Shown here: piece after piece, positions 1-5,494 of the stretch
Numbering within the stretch: position 1 is the first letter of the stretch
How the letters are laid out: each line of letters opens with the position of its first letter
NCBI GenBank assembly: GCA_021847685.1
Contig: JAJZQE010000018.1
Coordinates: 1-10,206, forward strand
Length of the DNA: 10,206 nt
Source: a bacterium
GTDB lineage: Bacteria; Patescibacteriota; Saccharimonadia; Saccharimonadales; Saccharimonadaceae
Direction: 5' to 3'
Position numbers and translations under genes: made by a program
Notes under the pieces: generated by a model
The model's input: the letters and a program-made list of their open reading frames with translations, nothing else
Told to the model about the DNA's origin: nothing
Databases searched by the model: none

Positions 1-405
1 TCCGATCTTCGTCCGTTACAAGGTAAAGACCCAGCAACCACCACCCAACTTTTTAACAATTGGCTAGGCGAACAATTTAGCGCCGCCGATTACAAGATTG
101 GCATCTTTGGTATCGGCAACGATGGTCATACTGCCGGCATCAAGCCAGGCTCCGAGCCAAAGGATATGCAAGATTACGCCTACTACTTTGAAGGTGACGA
201 TTTTCATCGAATCACCATCAGTTCACTGGCTATAAGGCGCTTGGACGAAGTCGTCGCTCAGGCCTCGGGCAACGAAAAATTAGCCACCATTCGCCAGCTT
301 CTAAGTAACGACACCTCGATTGGTACTCAACCCGCTCAAATTCTTAAATCTGTAAAATTATCAAGTTTATACACTGATCAAAAAATAGAGGAGATAAAAT
401 CATGA
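1..405 (+). CDS. pgl: 6-phosphogluconolactonase, C-terminal part (5' truncated by window edge)
   Basis: This is the second enzyme of the oxidative pentose phosphate pathway: a cytosolic hydrolase that opens 6-phosphogluconolactone to 6-phosphogluconate. The reading frame is open from base 1, so the gene starts before the window; 134 residues are visible. The family signature is seen as GIGNDGHTAG at visible residues 37-46. It matches the G-x-G-x-DGHTA loop of the lactonase/glucosamine-6-P deaminase superfamily, with His43 in the position of the catalytic histidine. The Thr after that His favours lactonase over deaminase (NagB usually has DGHI/L). The stop TGA overlaps the gnd ATG (ATGA, 402-405), which implies translational coupling with the next enzyme of the pathway. 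That context is strong support for the call. The internal ATG at 166 lies after the active-site loop and is not the start. The N-terminal sugar-phosphate binding half cannot be judged here. Confidence 0.88.
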   Translation, partial: SDLRPLQGKDPATTTQLFNNWLGEQFSAADYKIGIFGIGNDGHTAGIKPGSEPKDMQDYAYYFEGDDFHRITISSLAIRRLDEVVAQASGNEKLATIRQLLSNDTSIGTQPAQILKSVKLSSLYTDQKIEEIKS

Positions 406-1310
406 AAATAGCAATTACTGGACTCGGCCGCATGGGCGGACAAATCGCCCAAAAATTAGCCGAAAATGGCCACGAAGTCATCGCCCACAATCGAAGTCAC
501 GAACCAATCGACGAGGCCGTCACGCACGGTGCGATTGCTGCCTACAACCAGCAGGATGTTATCGATAATTTTAACGGCCAACCCGTCGTTCTTTGGATTA
601 TGCTTCCAGCCGAAATAATCGACACTCAGCTAGACAAGTGGCTAGATATTCTGCCTGCCGGTAGTATCGTCATTGATGGCGGCAACAGCGACTATCGGGG
701 CGACAGCGCGCGCGCTGATCGAGCAAAGGCCAAAGGTGTCTCCATGCTTGATATCGGCACCAGCGGTGGCGTCTGGGGCACCATCAATGGCTTTTCGATG
801 ATGGTTGGTGGTGATGAAGCAGCCTATAACCCGATTAAACCGGTGCTTGAGACATTATCACAGCCAAACGGTGGCTACCACTACTTTGGCCCCAGCGGTA
901 GCGGCCACTACGTCAAGATGGTTCATAACGCCATTGAATATGGCATGATGGAATCACTCGCCGAAGGTTACCGGATGTTAAAAGAAGGGCCTTATCACGA
1001 TATTGACCTAGCCGCCGCTGGCGATGTCTGGCAACAAAGCAGCGTCGTCACATCTTGGTTAAATGATTTAACTCGGCAGGCGCTCCATGAAAATCCCGAA
1101 CTTAATGACATCACTGGCATCGTCGCCGAATCGGGTGAAGCCAGGTGGACACTCGAAACCGCTCAGCAACTTAATATTGCCATGCCAGCAATTCAAGCCG
1201 CCTTTGATGTCCGCCTCGCCTCGCAAAATGGCACAACTAACTTTGCTACCAAACTACTAGCTGCCATGCGCAATAAATTCGGTGGCCACAATATCAACGG
1301 CCAACAATAA
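402..1310 (+). CDS. gnd: 6-phosphogluconate dehydrogenase (decarboxylating), short form
   Basis: Oxidatively decarboxylates 6-phosphogluconate to ribulose-5-phosphate, producing reduced nicotinamide cofactor and CO2 in the cytosol. The 302 residues fit the short Gnd-related family (about 300) rather than the 470-residue E. coli type. The Rossmann domain begins at once with GLGRMG at 7-12. HNRS at 29-32 ends the second strand; in long Gnd enzymes an Asn-Arg-Ser/Thr here binds the NADP phosphate, so NADP use is inferred. GTSGGVWG at 119-126 and GSGHYVKMVHNAIEYG at 166-181 form the substrate site; Lys172 and Glu179 match the catalytic Lys and Glu of the family. The C-terminus has the usual AMRNKFGGH motif. 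A good Shine-Dalgarno sequence (AGAGGAG, 387-393) lies 8 bases before the ATG inside the pgl coding end. The gene converges on pyrG with three bases between the stops, leaving no room for a separate terminator. Confidence 0.94.
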   Translation: MKIAITGLGRMGGQIAQKLAENGHEVIAHNRSHEPIDEAVTHGAIAAYNQQDVIDNFNGQPVVLWIMLPAEIIDTQLDKWLDILPAGSIVIDGGNSDYRGDSARADRAKAKGVSMLDIGTSGGVWGTINGFSMMVGGDEAAYNPIKPVLETLSQPNGGYHYFGPSGSGHYVKMVHNAIEYGMMESLAEGYRMLKEGPYHDIDLAAAGDVWQQSSVVTSWLNDLTRQALHENPELNDITGIVAESGEARWTLETAQQLNIAMPAIQAAFDVRLASQNGTTNFATKLLAAMRNKFGGHNINGQQ

Positions 1311-1313
1311 AAA

Positions 1314-2900
1314 TTAGTCTTTGTCTTTTATGGCTTGCATCAGTCCCACGAATAATGGGTGGGCGGCAAATGGTCGCGATTTAAATTCAGGATGAGCTTG
1401 GGTCGCGACAAAGTAACGAGATTTTGGTGCTTCGACAAATTCAACCAACTTACCATCAGGTGAGGTGCCGCTAATCGTTAGACCACCTTTTTCAATTTCT
1501 TTGATAAATTTTTTGTTCACTTCATAACGATGTCGGTGGCGTTCGATAACACTATTTTTACCGTATAATTTTGCGACAACTGATTCAGGCTTGAGTTTAG
1601 CCGGATAGTCACCCAACCTCAGGGTGCCGCCGGTTGACTCTTTGCCGGCCTGACCATTCATCAAGTAAATAACATCCGCCTTAGCATCAGGTTGAAACTC
1701 GGTGCTATTAGCTGACTCCAAGCCAGCTCGCCTAGCCGCGGCAATCACGGCCACCTGCAGCCCAAGACACAAACCAAGATAAGGCTTATTGTGCGCCAAA
1801 GCATAGTCAGCCGCCGCAATCTTGCCCTCAATACCACGCGGCCCAAAACCGCCAGGTACCACTAGCCCATCAACGCTATCAAAATCAACCGGTTGCGCCA
1901 ACTCGGCGTTAATCCATTTAATATTTAGCCCCACGCCAACTTGCCAAGCAGCCGCCTTTAATGCCTCTAAAACTGAAATATATGTATCTTCATTGTCCAT
2001 ATACTTCGCAACCAGGCCAACCGTAATATTTTTAGCATAAGCAGCCGATTGACTGGCAATAATTTCGGACCATTTTGATAAATCAGCTTCGTTTTCATTG
2101 CCCGTAAAACGCACTAAAACGTCATATATACCACTTTTAGCGATAGTCAGCGGTACGCGGTAAACCGTATCGACATTTGGCAGTAGCACAACCGCGTCGC
2201 GCGCCACGCCGCTAAATTGGCTAATTTTATCACCAATCGACTCTGGAGCAGGATCATCGGTGCGAACACCAACACAATCTGGCACGATACCAAAACCACG
2301 CAAATCATTTAATGCATTTTGAGCGGGTTTTGTCTTAAATTCTTTGCTTGTACAAATAAATGGTACATAGACAACGTGGACGTACAGACAGTTTTCGCGG
2401 CCAACGCGGCCAGCAAATTCACGGATAGCCTCAATAAAGCTTAGGCCTTCGTAGTCACCAACCGTGCCGCCAACCTCAACTAGGTGAACATCACTATCAC
2501 CGGCGGCTGCTTGAATCGCGTCCTGAATGGCGCCAGTCAAATGTGGTACCAACTGAACGGTCCGACCGCCAAATTTGCCGGCTCGTTCATCGGCAATCAA
2601 GTTAGACAGCAAACGACCAGCCAAAGTGGCGCTTTTTTGAGTCAATTCAATGTCCAGAAACCGCTCGTAATGACCAAGATCCAAATCGGTTTCGGCTCCA
2701 TCTTTAGTCACAAAACACTCACCGTGCTCTTTGGGATTCAAAAGACCCGCATCAACGTTAAGATACGGGTCACATTTTTGAATTGATACCGACATACCCT
2801 TGGACTGCAAGATTGCGCCGATACTCGCGGCCGTTATCCCCTTGCCCACACCAGAGAGTACACCTCCAGTTACAAATATAAATTTCTGTTTTTTGCCCAT
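1314..2900 (-). CDS. pyrG: CTP synthase (glutamine-hydrolysing)
   Basis: Makes CTP from UTP, ATP and glutamine, the last step of pyrimidine nucleotide synthesis; cytosolic. At 528 residues it is near the usual 530-550. The N-terminal synthetase domain has the P-loop GGVLSGVGKG (12-21), the DGAETDLDLGHYERF block (67-81), EVGGTVGDYE (142-151) and the UTP/CTP site KTKPAQ (189-194). The C-terminal class I amidotransferase domain has the oxyanion-loop segment PGGFGPRGIEGK (349-360), nucleophile Cys378 in LGLCLGLQ, the conserved HRHRYEVN (455-462), and His503/Glu505 of the triad in AHPEF. I start at the ATG at 2900, preceded by a GGAAGAGAAG purine run with good spacing. An in-frame ATG at 2918 (534 residues, adding MEEKTN) has no Shine-Dalgarno sequence and lies only 8 bases past a consensus -10, so it would be read only from a nearly leaderless transcript. 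The gene follows zwf on the same strand but has its own promoter. Confidence 0.96.
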   Translation of the reverse strand: MGKKQKFIFVTGGVLSGVGKGITAASIGAILQSKGMSVSIQKCDPYLNVDAGLLNPKEHGECFVTKDGAETDLDLGHYERFLDIELTQKSATLAGRLLSNLIADERAGKFGGRTVQLVPHLTGAIQDAIQAAAGDSDVHLVEVGGTVGDYEGLSFIEAIREFAGRVGRENCLYVHVVYVPFICTSKEFKTKPAQNALNDLRGFGIVPDCVGVRTDDPAPESIGDKISQFSGVARDAVVLLPNVDTVYRVPLTIAKSGIYDVLVRFTGNENEADLSKWSEIIASQSAAYAKNITVGLVAKYMDNEDTYISVLEALKAAAWQVGVGLNIKWINAELAQPVDFDSVDGLVVPGGFGPRGIEGKIAAADYALAHNKPYLGLCLGLQVAVIAAARRAGLESANSTEFQPDAKADVIYLMNGQAGKESTGGTLRLGDYPAKLKPESVVAKLYGKNSVIERHRHRYEVNKKFIKEIEKGGLTISGTSPDGKLVEFVEAPKSRYFVATQAHPEFKSRPFAAHPLFVGLMQAIKDKD

Positions 2901-2926
2901 GTTAGTCTTCTCTTCCATGGGATTTC

Positions 2927-2935
2927 ATTATAACA
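2927..2935 (-). promoter_or_regulatory. Extended -10 promoter for pyrG
   Basis: Read on the minus strand the bases are TGTTATAAT: a perfect TATAAT with the TG of an extended -10 element one base upstream. No good -35 hexamer is seen 16-18 bases further up, which is typical of extended -10 promoters. The expected transcription start is about base 2920, just before the upstream candidate ATG at 2918 and about 20 bases before the preferred ATG at 2900. Confidence 0.6.
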
Positions 2936-2950
2936 CTCAACTAAAAGATA

Positions 2951-2996
2951 CGCTATATATAGGATGTTGTGCTATTTGCACTACACCATATAGGCG
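2951..2996. repeat. Imperfect inverted repeat between zwf and pyrG
   Basis: GTTGTGC (2966-2972) pairs with GCACTAC (2978-2984) around a TATTT loop with one T-T mismatch. The pairing continues outward through ATAT/ATAT and CGC/GCG with a few mismatches and a small internal loop. It lies between the zwf stop and the pyrG promoter. A 12-base palindrome, ATATTTAAATAT (2997-3008), sits beside it on the zwf side. No clear U-run follows on the minus strand, so it is a weak terminator or attenuator candidate for zwf rather than a classical one. Confidence 0.4.
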
Positions 2997-3019
2997 ATAT
3001 TTAAATATAGCTGTGAACG

Positions 3020-4318
3020 CTAAATTAGCTTGTCGCCGATGATGTCTTCGGCTTGTGAGCCAGACTTGTAAATCTCCAAGTTGTCATCGCTGATGCGCCA
3101 CTCTTCCTGAATTGGCTGCAATATTAGCCACGATCGTAAGACCTCTTTGCTACTGGTAAATAGGCTTTTGCGCGACTTAATCGCATCGACAATTACTTGT
3201 TCGTAGGCATCCGGCAAATCGATATCATCCGGATAGCTAAATTTCAGTTCCCGTCGTTCAAATTCACGGTCATAGCCGGGCTTTTTAATAAATAACTCCA
3301 TCTCGACGCCTTCATCGGGCTGAATTTTGAATTTTATACAGTTACTTTGGGCTTCGTGCTCTTTACGAAGATGTACTCTAATTTCAGTTGTTTTTTGGCC
3401 CAGGCCTTTACCGGTTGTCAAAATCAATGGCACGCCTTGCCATTCTGGGGCACGTGAGTTTAGTTGTAGTGACATAAACGTCTCGGTGGCGCTGAGCGGA
3501 TTATTAACCTCTTCACGATAAGTATCGTATTGTCCACGAATTGCTAGTTCTGGGTTAGCAATCTCGACTTGTTCAAGTGCCGCCAGACGCATACCGGGCA
3601 GTTTTGACCACTCAAAATCTTCGGGAATATGCATCAAGACCAGCGACAACAGCTGCATTAAATGGCCCTGCACCAAATCCCTTAGGGCCCCGGTTTGCTC
3701 ATAAAAATGTGCTCGTCCCTCGATACCAATCTCTTCGAGCGCCAAAACCTCGATCTTTTCAATCGCTCCACCATTCCAAATGTGTGAAAATAAGGCGTTA
3801 CCACCACGAAAGGCCACGATATTTTGAGCCATTTCTTTTGCCAAATAATGATCGATGCGATATACCTGATCGTCCGAAAAATAACGCGCCGTCCGATCAA
3901 TTAAATCAACAGCCGACGCGTAATCCATACCAAATGGCTTTTCATACATAATTTTGACATTCGATGAGTTAATACCGGTTTGGCCCATAAAATTAACAAT
4001 CTGCGTGGCCGAAAGCGGTGGCACCGACAAATAGGCGATAACCTGCTCGTCCGACTGAAGCGCCAGTCGGTCTTTTAACCGCACATATTCGTTTTCGTCC
4101 GATAAATCCATTGTGAACATGCTAAATTTGTCGATAATGTCATCGACATTGCCGAGTGACGACTCCAGCACTTGTCGGACGTCGGCCTCATGACGAGAAA
4201 CGCCAATAACTTCAAGATTATCAAAGTCGCCCGTTCGCAGGATACGATTAATGGCTGGTAGTAATTTGCGGTGACCCAAGTCGCCCGTGATGCCGAATAT
4301 AACTAGTTTTGTTTTCAT
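3020..4318 (-). CDS. zwf: Glucose-6-phosphate 1-dehydrogenase
   Basis: Oxidises glucose-6-phosphate to 6-phosphogluconolactone with NADP(+), the entry step of the oxidative pentose phosphate pathway; cytosolic. The N-terminal Rossmann domain opens with FGITGDLGHRKLLPA (8-22), the family's GxxGDLxxRKLxP fingerprint. YEKPFG is at 125-130. The active-site signature RIDHYLAKE (154-162) contains substrate-binding His157, and VQGH ending at His219 aligns with the catalytic-base His of Leuconostoc G6PD. The C-terminal half keeps the recognisable VPLILTTGKGLGQKTTEI and PDAYEQVIVDAI blocks. At 432 residues it is shorter than the usual 480-500, while the N-terminal motifs are complete, so the loss is internal or C-terminal. 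The ATG at 4318 has AGGA five bases upstream. An in-frame GTG at 4336 (438 residues) would add MYTRNC and has a poorly spaced GGGG run. Its product is the substrate of Pgl, encoded on the opposite strand of this window. Confidence 0.94.
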   Translation of the reverse strand: MKTKLVIFGITGDLGHRKLLPAINRILRTGDFDNLEVIGVSRHEADVRQVLESSLGNVDDIIDKFSMFTMDLSDENEYVRLKDRLALQSDEQVIAYLSVPPLSATQIVNFMGQTGINSSNVKIMYEKPFGMDYASAVDLIDRTARYFSDDQVYRIDHYLAKEMAQNIVAFRGGNALFSHIWNGGAIEKIEVLALEEIGIEGRAHFYEQTGALRDLVQGHLMQLLSLVLMHIPEDFEWSKLPGMRLAALEQVEIANPELAIRGQYDTYREEVNNPLSATETFMSLQLNSRAPEWQGVPLILTTGKGLGQKTTEIRVHLRKEHEAQSNCIKFKIQPDEGVEMELFIKKPGYDREFERRELKFSYPDDIDLPDAYEQVIVDAIKSRKSLFTSSKEVLRSWLILQPIQEEWRISDDNLEIYKSGSQAEDIIGDKLI

Positions 4319-4351
4319 ACAATTCCTAGTATACACCGCCCCTAAAACGTC

Positions 4352-4370
4352 TACTATATGAAATATAGTA
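4352..4370. promoter_or_regulatory. Perfect inverted repeat upstream of zwf (possible operator)
   Basis: TACTATAT-GAA-ATATAGTA is a perfect 8-bp inverted repeat with a 3-base spacer, 34 bases upstream of the zwf ATG. On the minus strand it contains TATAGT (4358-4353), a 5/6 match to a -10 hexamer. Another -10-like hexamer, TATACT (4333-4328), lies nearer the gene. The repeat therefore overlaps the likely zwf promoter. It may be an operator for a dimeric regulator or simply AT-rich promoter symmetry; no regulator is encoded in the window. Confidence 0.35.
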
Positions 4371-4421
4371 ATCTTAAATTTAGATAGAACAGGATAACAA
4401 CTAAGGCCTCATCCGCTTGCT

Positions 4422-4459
4422 CATAAAATATGCCAGCCAAATGGCTAGCATATTTTATG
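4422..4459 (-). terminator. Intrinsic terminator of tRNA-Ser, overlapping its CCA end
   Basis: A 17-bp stem (4422-4438 with 4443-4459) encloses a 4-base loop. Its GC-rich core next to the loop is AGCC/GGCT. The only non-Watson-Crick position, 4434/4447, is a G-U pair in minus-strand RNA but a C-A mismatch in plus-strand RNA, so the structure is built for the minus strand. The 3' arm ends ATATTTTAT, a modest U-rich tail. The 5' arm begins within the encoded CCA of the tRNA, so the terminator abuts and slightly overlaps the mature tRNA end. Confidence 0.7.
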
Positions 4460-4547
4460 GCGGAGAGAACAGGATTTGAACCTGCGATGCGGTTGCCCAC
4501 ATACACGCTTTCCAAGCGTGCGCCTTAAACCACTCGGCCATCTCTCC
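4458..4547 (-). tRNA. tRNA-Ser (anticodon GGA)
   Basis: Reads UCC and UCU serine codons. On the minus strand the acceptor arms are GGAGAGA and TCTCTCC (7 bp) with discriminator G and an encoded CCA (4458-4460). The D-arm stem is GCC/GGC. The anticodon stem CACGC/GCGTG holds the loop TTGGAAA, so the anticodon is GGA (plus-strand bases 4511-4513). The long variable arm (TGTGG-GCAA-CCGCA stem-loop) is typical of class II tRNA-Ser. The T arm is GCAGG-TTCAAAT-CCTGT. Total length is 90 bases with CCA. It appears to be a single-gene transcript with its own promoter and terminator. Confidence 0.97.
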
Positions 4548-4559
4548 AAACCTATATTT

Positions 4560-4568
4560 ATTCTATCA
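4560..4568 (-). promoter_or_regulatory. Extended -10 promoter for tRNA-Ser
   Basis: On the minus strand this reads TGATAGAAT, eight of nine matches to TGnTATAAT. Transcription would start near 4553, about six bases before the mature tRNA 5' end at 4547. No convincing -35 is seen at the matching distance. A second candidate -10, TATAAG, lies further up (4587-4582). Confidence 0.45.
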
Positions 4569-4616
4569 GATGTGGTTCTAACTTATATGGTTGTCATTTC
4601 CACTCCACAATTAGTG

Positions 4617-4645
4617 TTGCGCGATATTAAATATGATTCCATAAT
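4617..4645 (+). promoter_or_regulatory. Sigma-70-type promoter for the ABC transporter operon
   Basis: TTGCGC (4617-4622, 4/6 to TTGACA) and CATAAT (4640-4645, 5/6 to TATAAT) are separated by exactly 17 bases. The predicted start site, 6-7 bases downstream, falls at or next to base 4652, the first base of the GTG start codon, so the transcript would be leaderless. Confidence 0.5.
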
Positions 4646-4651
4646 AAAGGT

Positions 4652-5494
4652 GTGACAGAAACAACAAAAAACATACCAGTTATCGAACTTCGTGGTCTTA
4701 AAAAAAGATTTGGCATCGGTGATGCCGAGCACTTTGCGTTGGACGGCATCGACCTAACAATCAATAGCGGTGAGTTTATTGCCATCATGGGACCCAGCGG
4801 TTGCGGCAAAACTACCCTACTAAACATCCTTGGGCTGCTTGACAGATCAACCGAAGGTGATTACATACTTGACGGTCGCGAAATCAGCACCATCAGCGCC
4901 CGTCGCCAAGCCTACATCCGCAGTCATCAAATTGGTTTTATTTTTCAAAGCTTTAATCTGATTCCTCGCCTGAGTGTAATTGAAAACGTCGCGCTGCCAC
5001 TTACCTACAAAGGTATCCTCCGCACCGCGCGACTTAAAATTGCGAGCCGCATTTTACACAACTTCCACTTAGGCGAACGCGAATATTACATGCCTAGCCA
5101 ACTATCGGGTGGCCAAACTCAACGTGTTGCCATCGCTCGCGCCCTGGTTAACGAGCCGTCAATTATCTTAGCCGACGAACCAACTGGCAACCTTGATTCG
5201 CGGTCAAGCCACGTTATCATGGAGGAACTGTCTGATTTGCATAAGCGCGGCAATACGATCATCATGGTGACGCACAATCCACGCCTCACCAGCTATGCCA
5301 CTCGTGTAATTACGATGCTTGATGGCAAGATTAATACCGACACCAAGGGTATCGAGGATGAGATGGCTCCGTTTGTCAATGCTTGGTCGGCAAATGTAAA
5401 AAAGCACAAAAAGGTTAAATTAATCCGACAATGGGGCAAGCGCCGTCACAAATCACGAGCCACTCTGGTTAGTTCTGGACGTAGGAAAAAATAA
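4652..5494 (+). CDS. ABC transporter ATP-binding protein, MacB/LolD type, with basic C-terminal tail
   Basis: Cytoplasmic ATPase of a MacB-family (type VII) ABC system that drives its partner permease by ATP hydrolysis. All motifs are intact in 280 residues: Walker A GPSGCGKT (47-54), Q-loop Gln99 in FIFQSFN, signature LSGGQ (151-155) followed by the unusual TQR instead of the common QQR, Walker B IILADE (171-176), and switch His208. The usual 220-230-residue domain is followed by about 50 extra residues; the last 32 (249-280) contain 15 Lys/Arg and no acidic residue. The start is GTG at 4652. No other in-frame start exists before the upstream stop at 4634-4636. The AAAGG just before it is only one base away, too close for a Shine-Dalgarno sequence. 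The stop overlaps the permease ATG by one base (TAATG). Substrate unknown; peptide, antibiotic or lipoprotein-linked export are family options. Confidence 0.93.
   Translation: MTETTKNIPVIELRGLKKRFGIGDAEHFALDGIDLTINSGEFIAIMGPSGCGKTTLLNILGLLDRSTEGDYILDGREISTISARRQAYIRSHQIGFIFQSFNLIPRLSVIENVALPLTYKGILRTARLKIASRILHNFHLGEREYYMPSQLSGGQTQRVAIARALVNEPSIILADEPTGNLDSRSSHVIMEELSDLHKRGNTIIMVTHNPRLTSYATRVITMLDGKINTDTKGIEDEMAPFVNAWSANVKKHKKVKLIRQWGKRRHKSRATLVSSGRRKK

Noticed and set aside
1..405. Glucosamine-6-phosphate deaminase (NagB) as an alternative for the first gene
   Set aside because: The superfamily loop reads DGHT, as in lactonases, and the gene is translationally coupled to gnd.
400..410. UGA recoded as glycine, as in Gracilibacteria and Absconditabacteria
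   Set aside because: TGA at 403-405 ends pgl exactly at the gnd start, and no gene here needs an in-frame TGA read as an amino acid.
2484..2786. Open frame of 100 codons antisense to pyrG
   Set aside because: pyrG synthetase motifs occupy the other strand throughout, and the antisense product has no recognisable feature.
3577..3951. Open frame of 124 codons on the plus strand, antisense to zwf
   Set aside because: It lies wholly inside zwf, whose frame carries unmistakable G6PD motifs over this stretch. Its own translation is Pro/Arg-rich with no recognisable domain and it has no ribosome site.
4319..4336. Upstream GTG start for zwf (extra MYTRNC)
   Set aside because: The bases act better as a -10-like element and leader; AGGA is correctly placed for the ATG at 4318, where G6PD homology begins.
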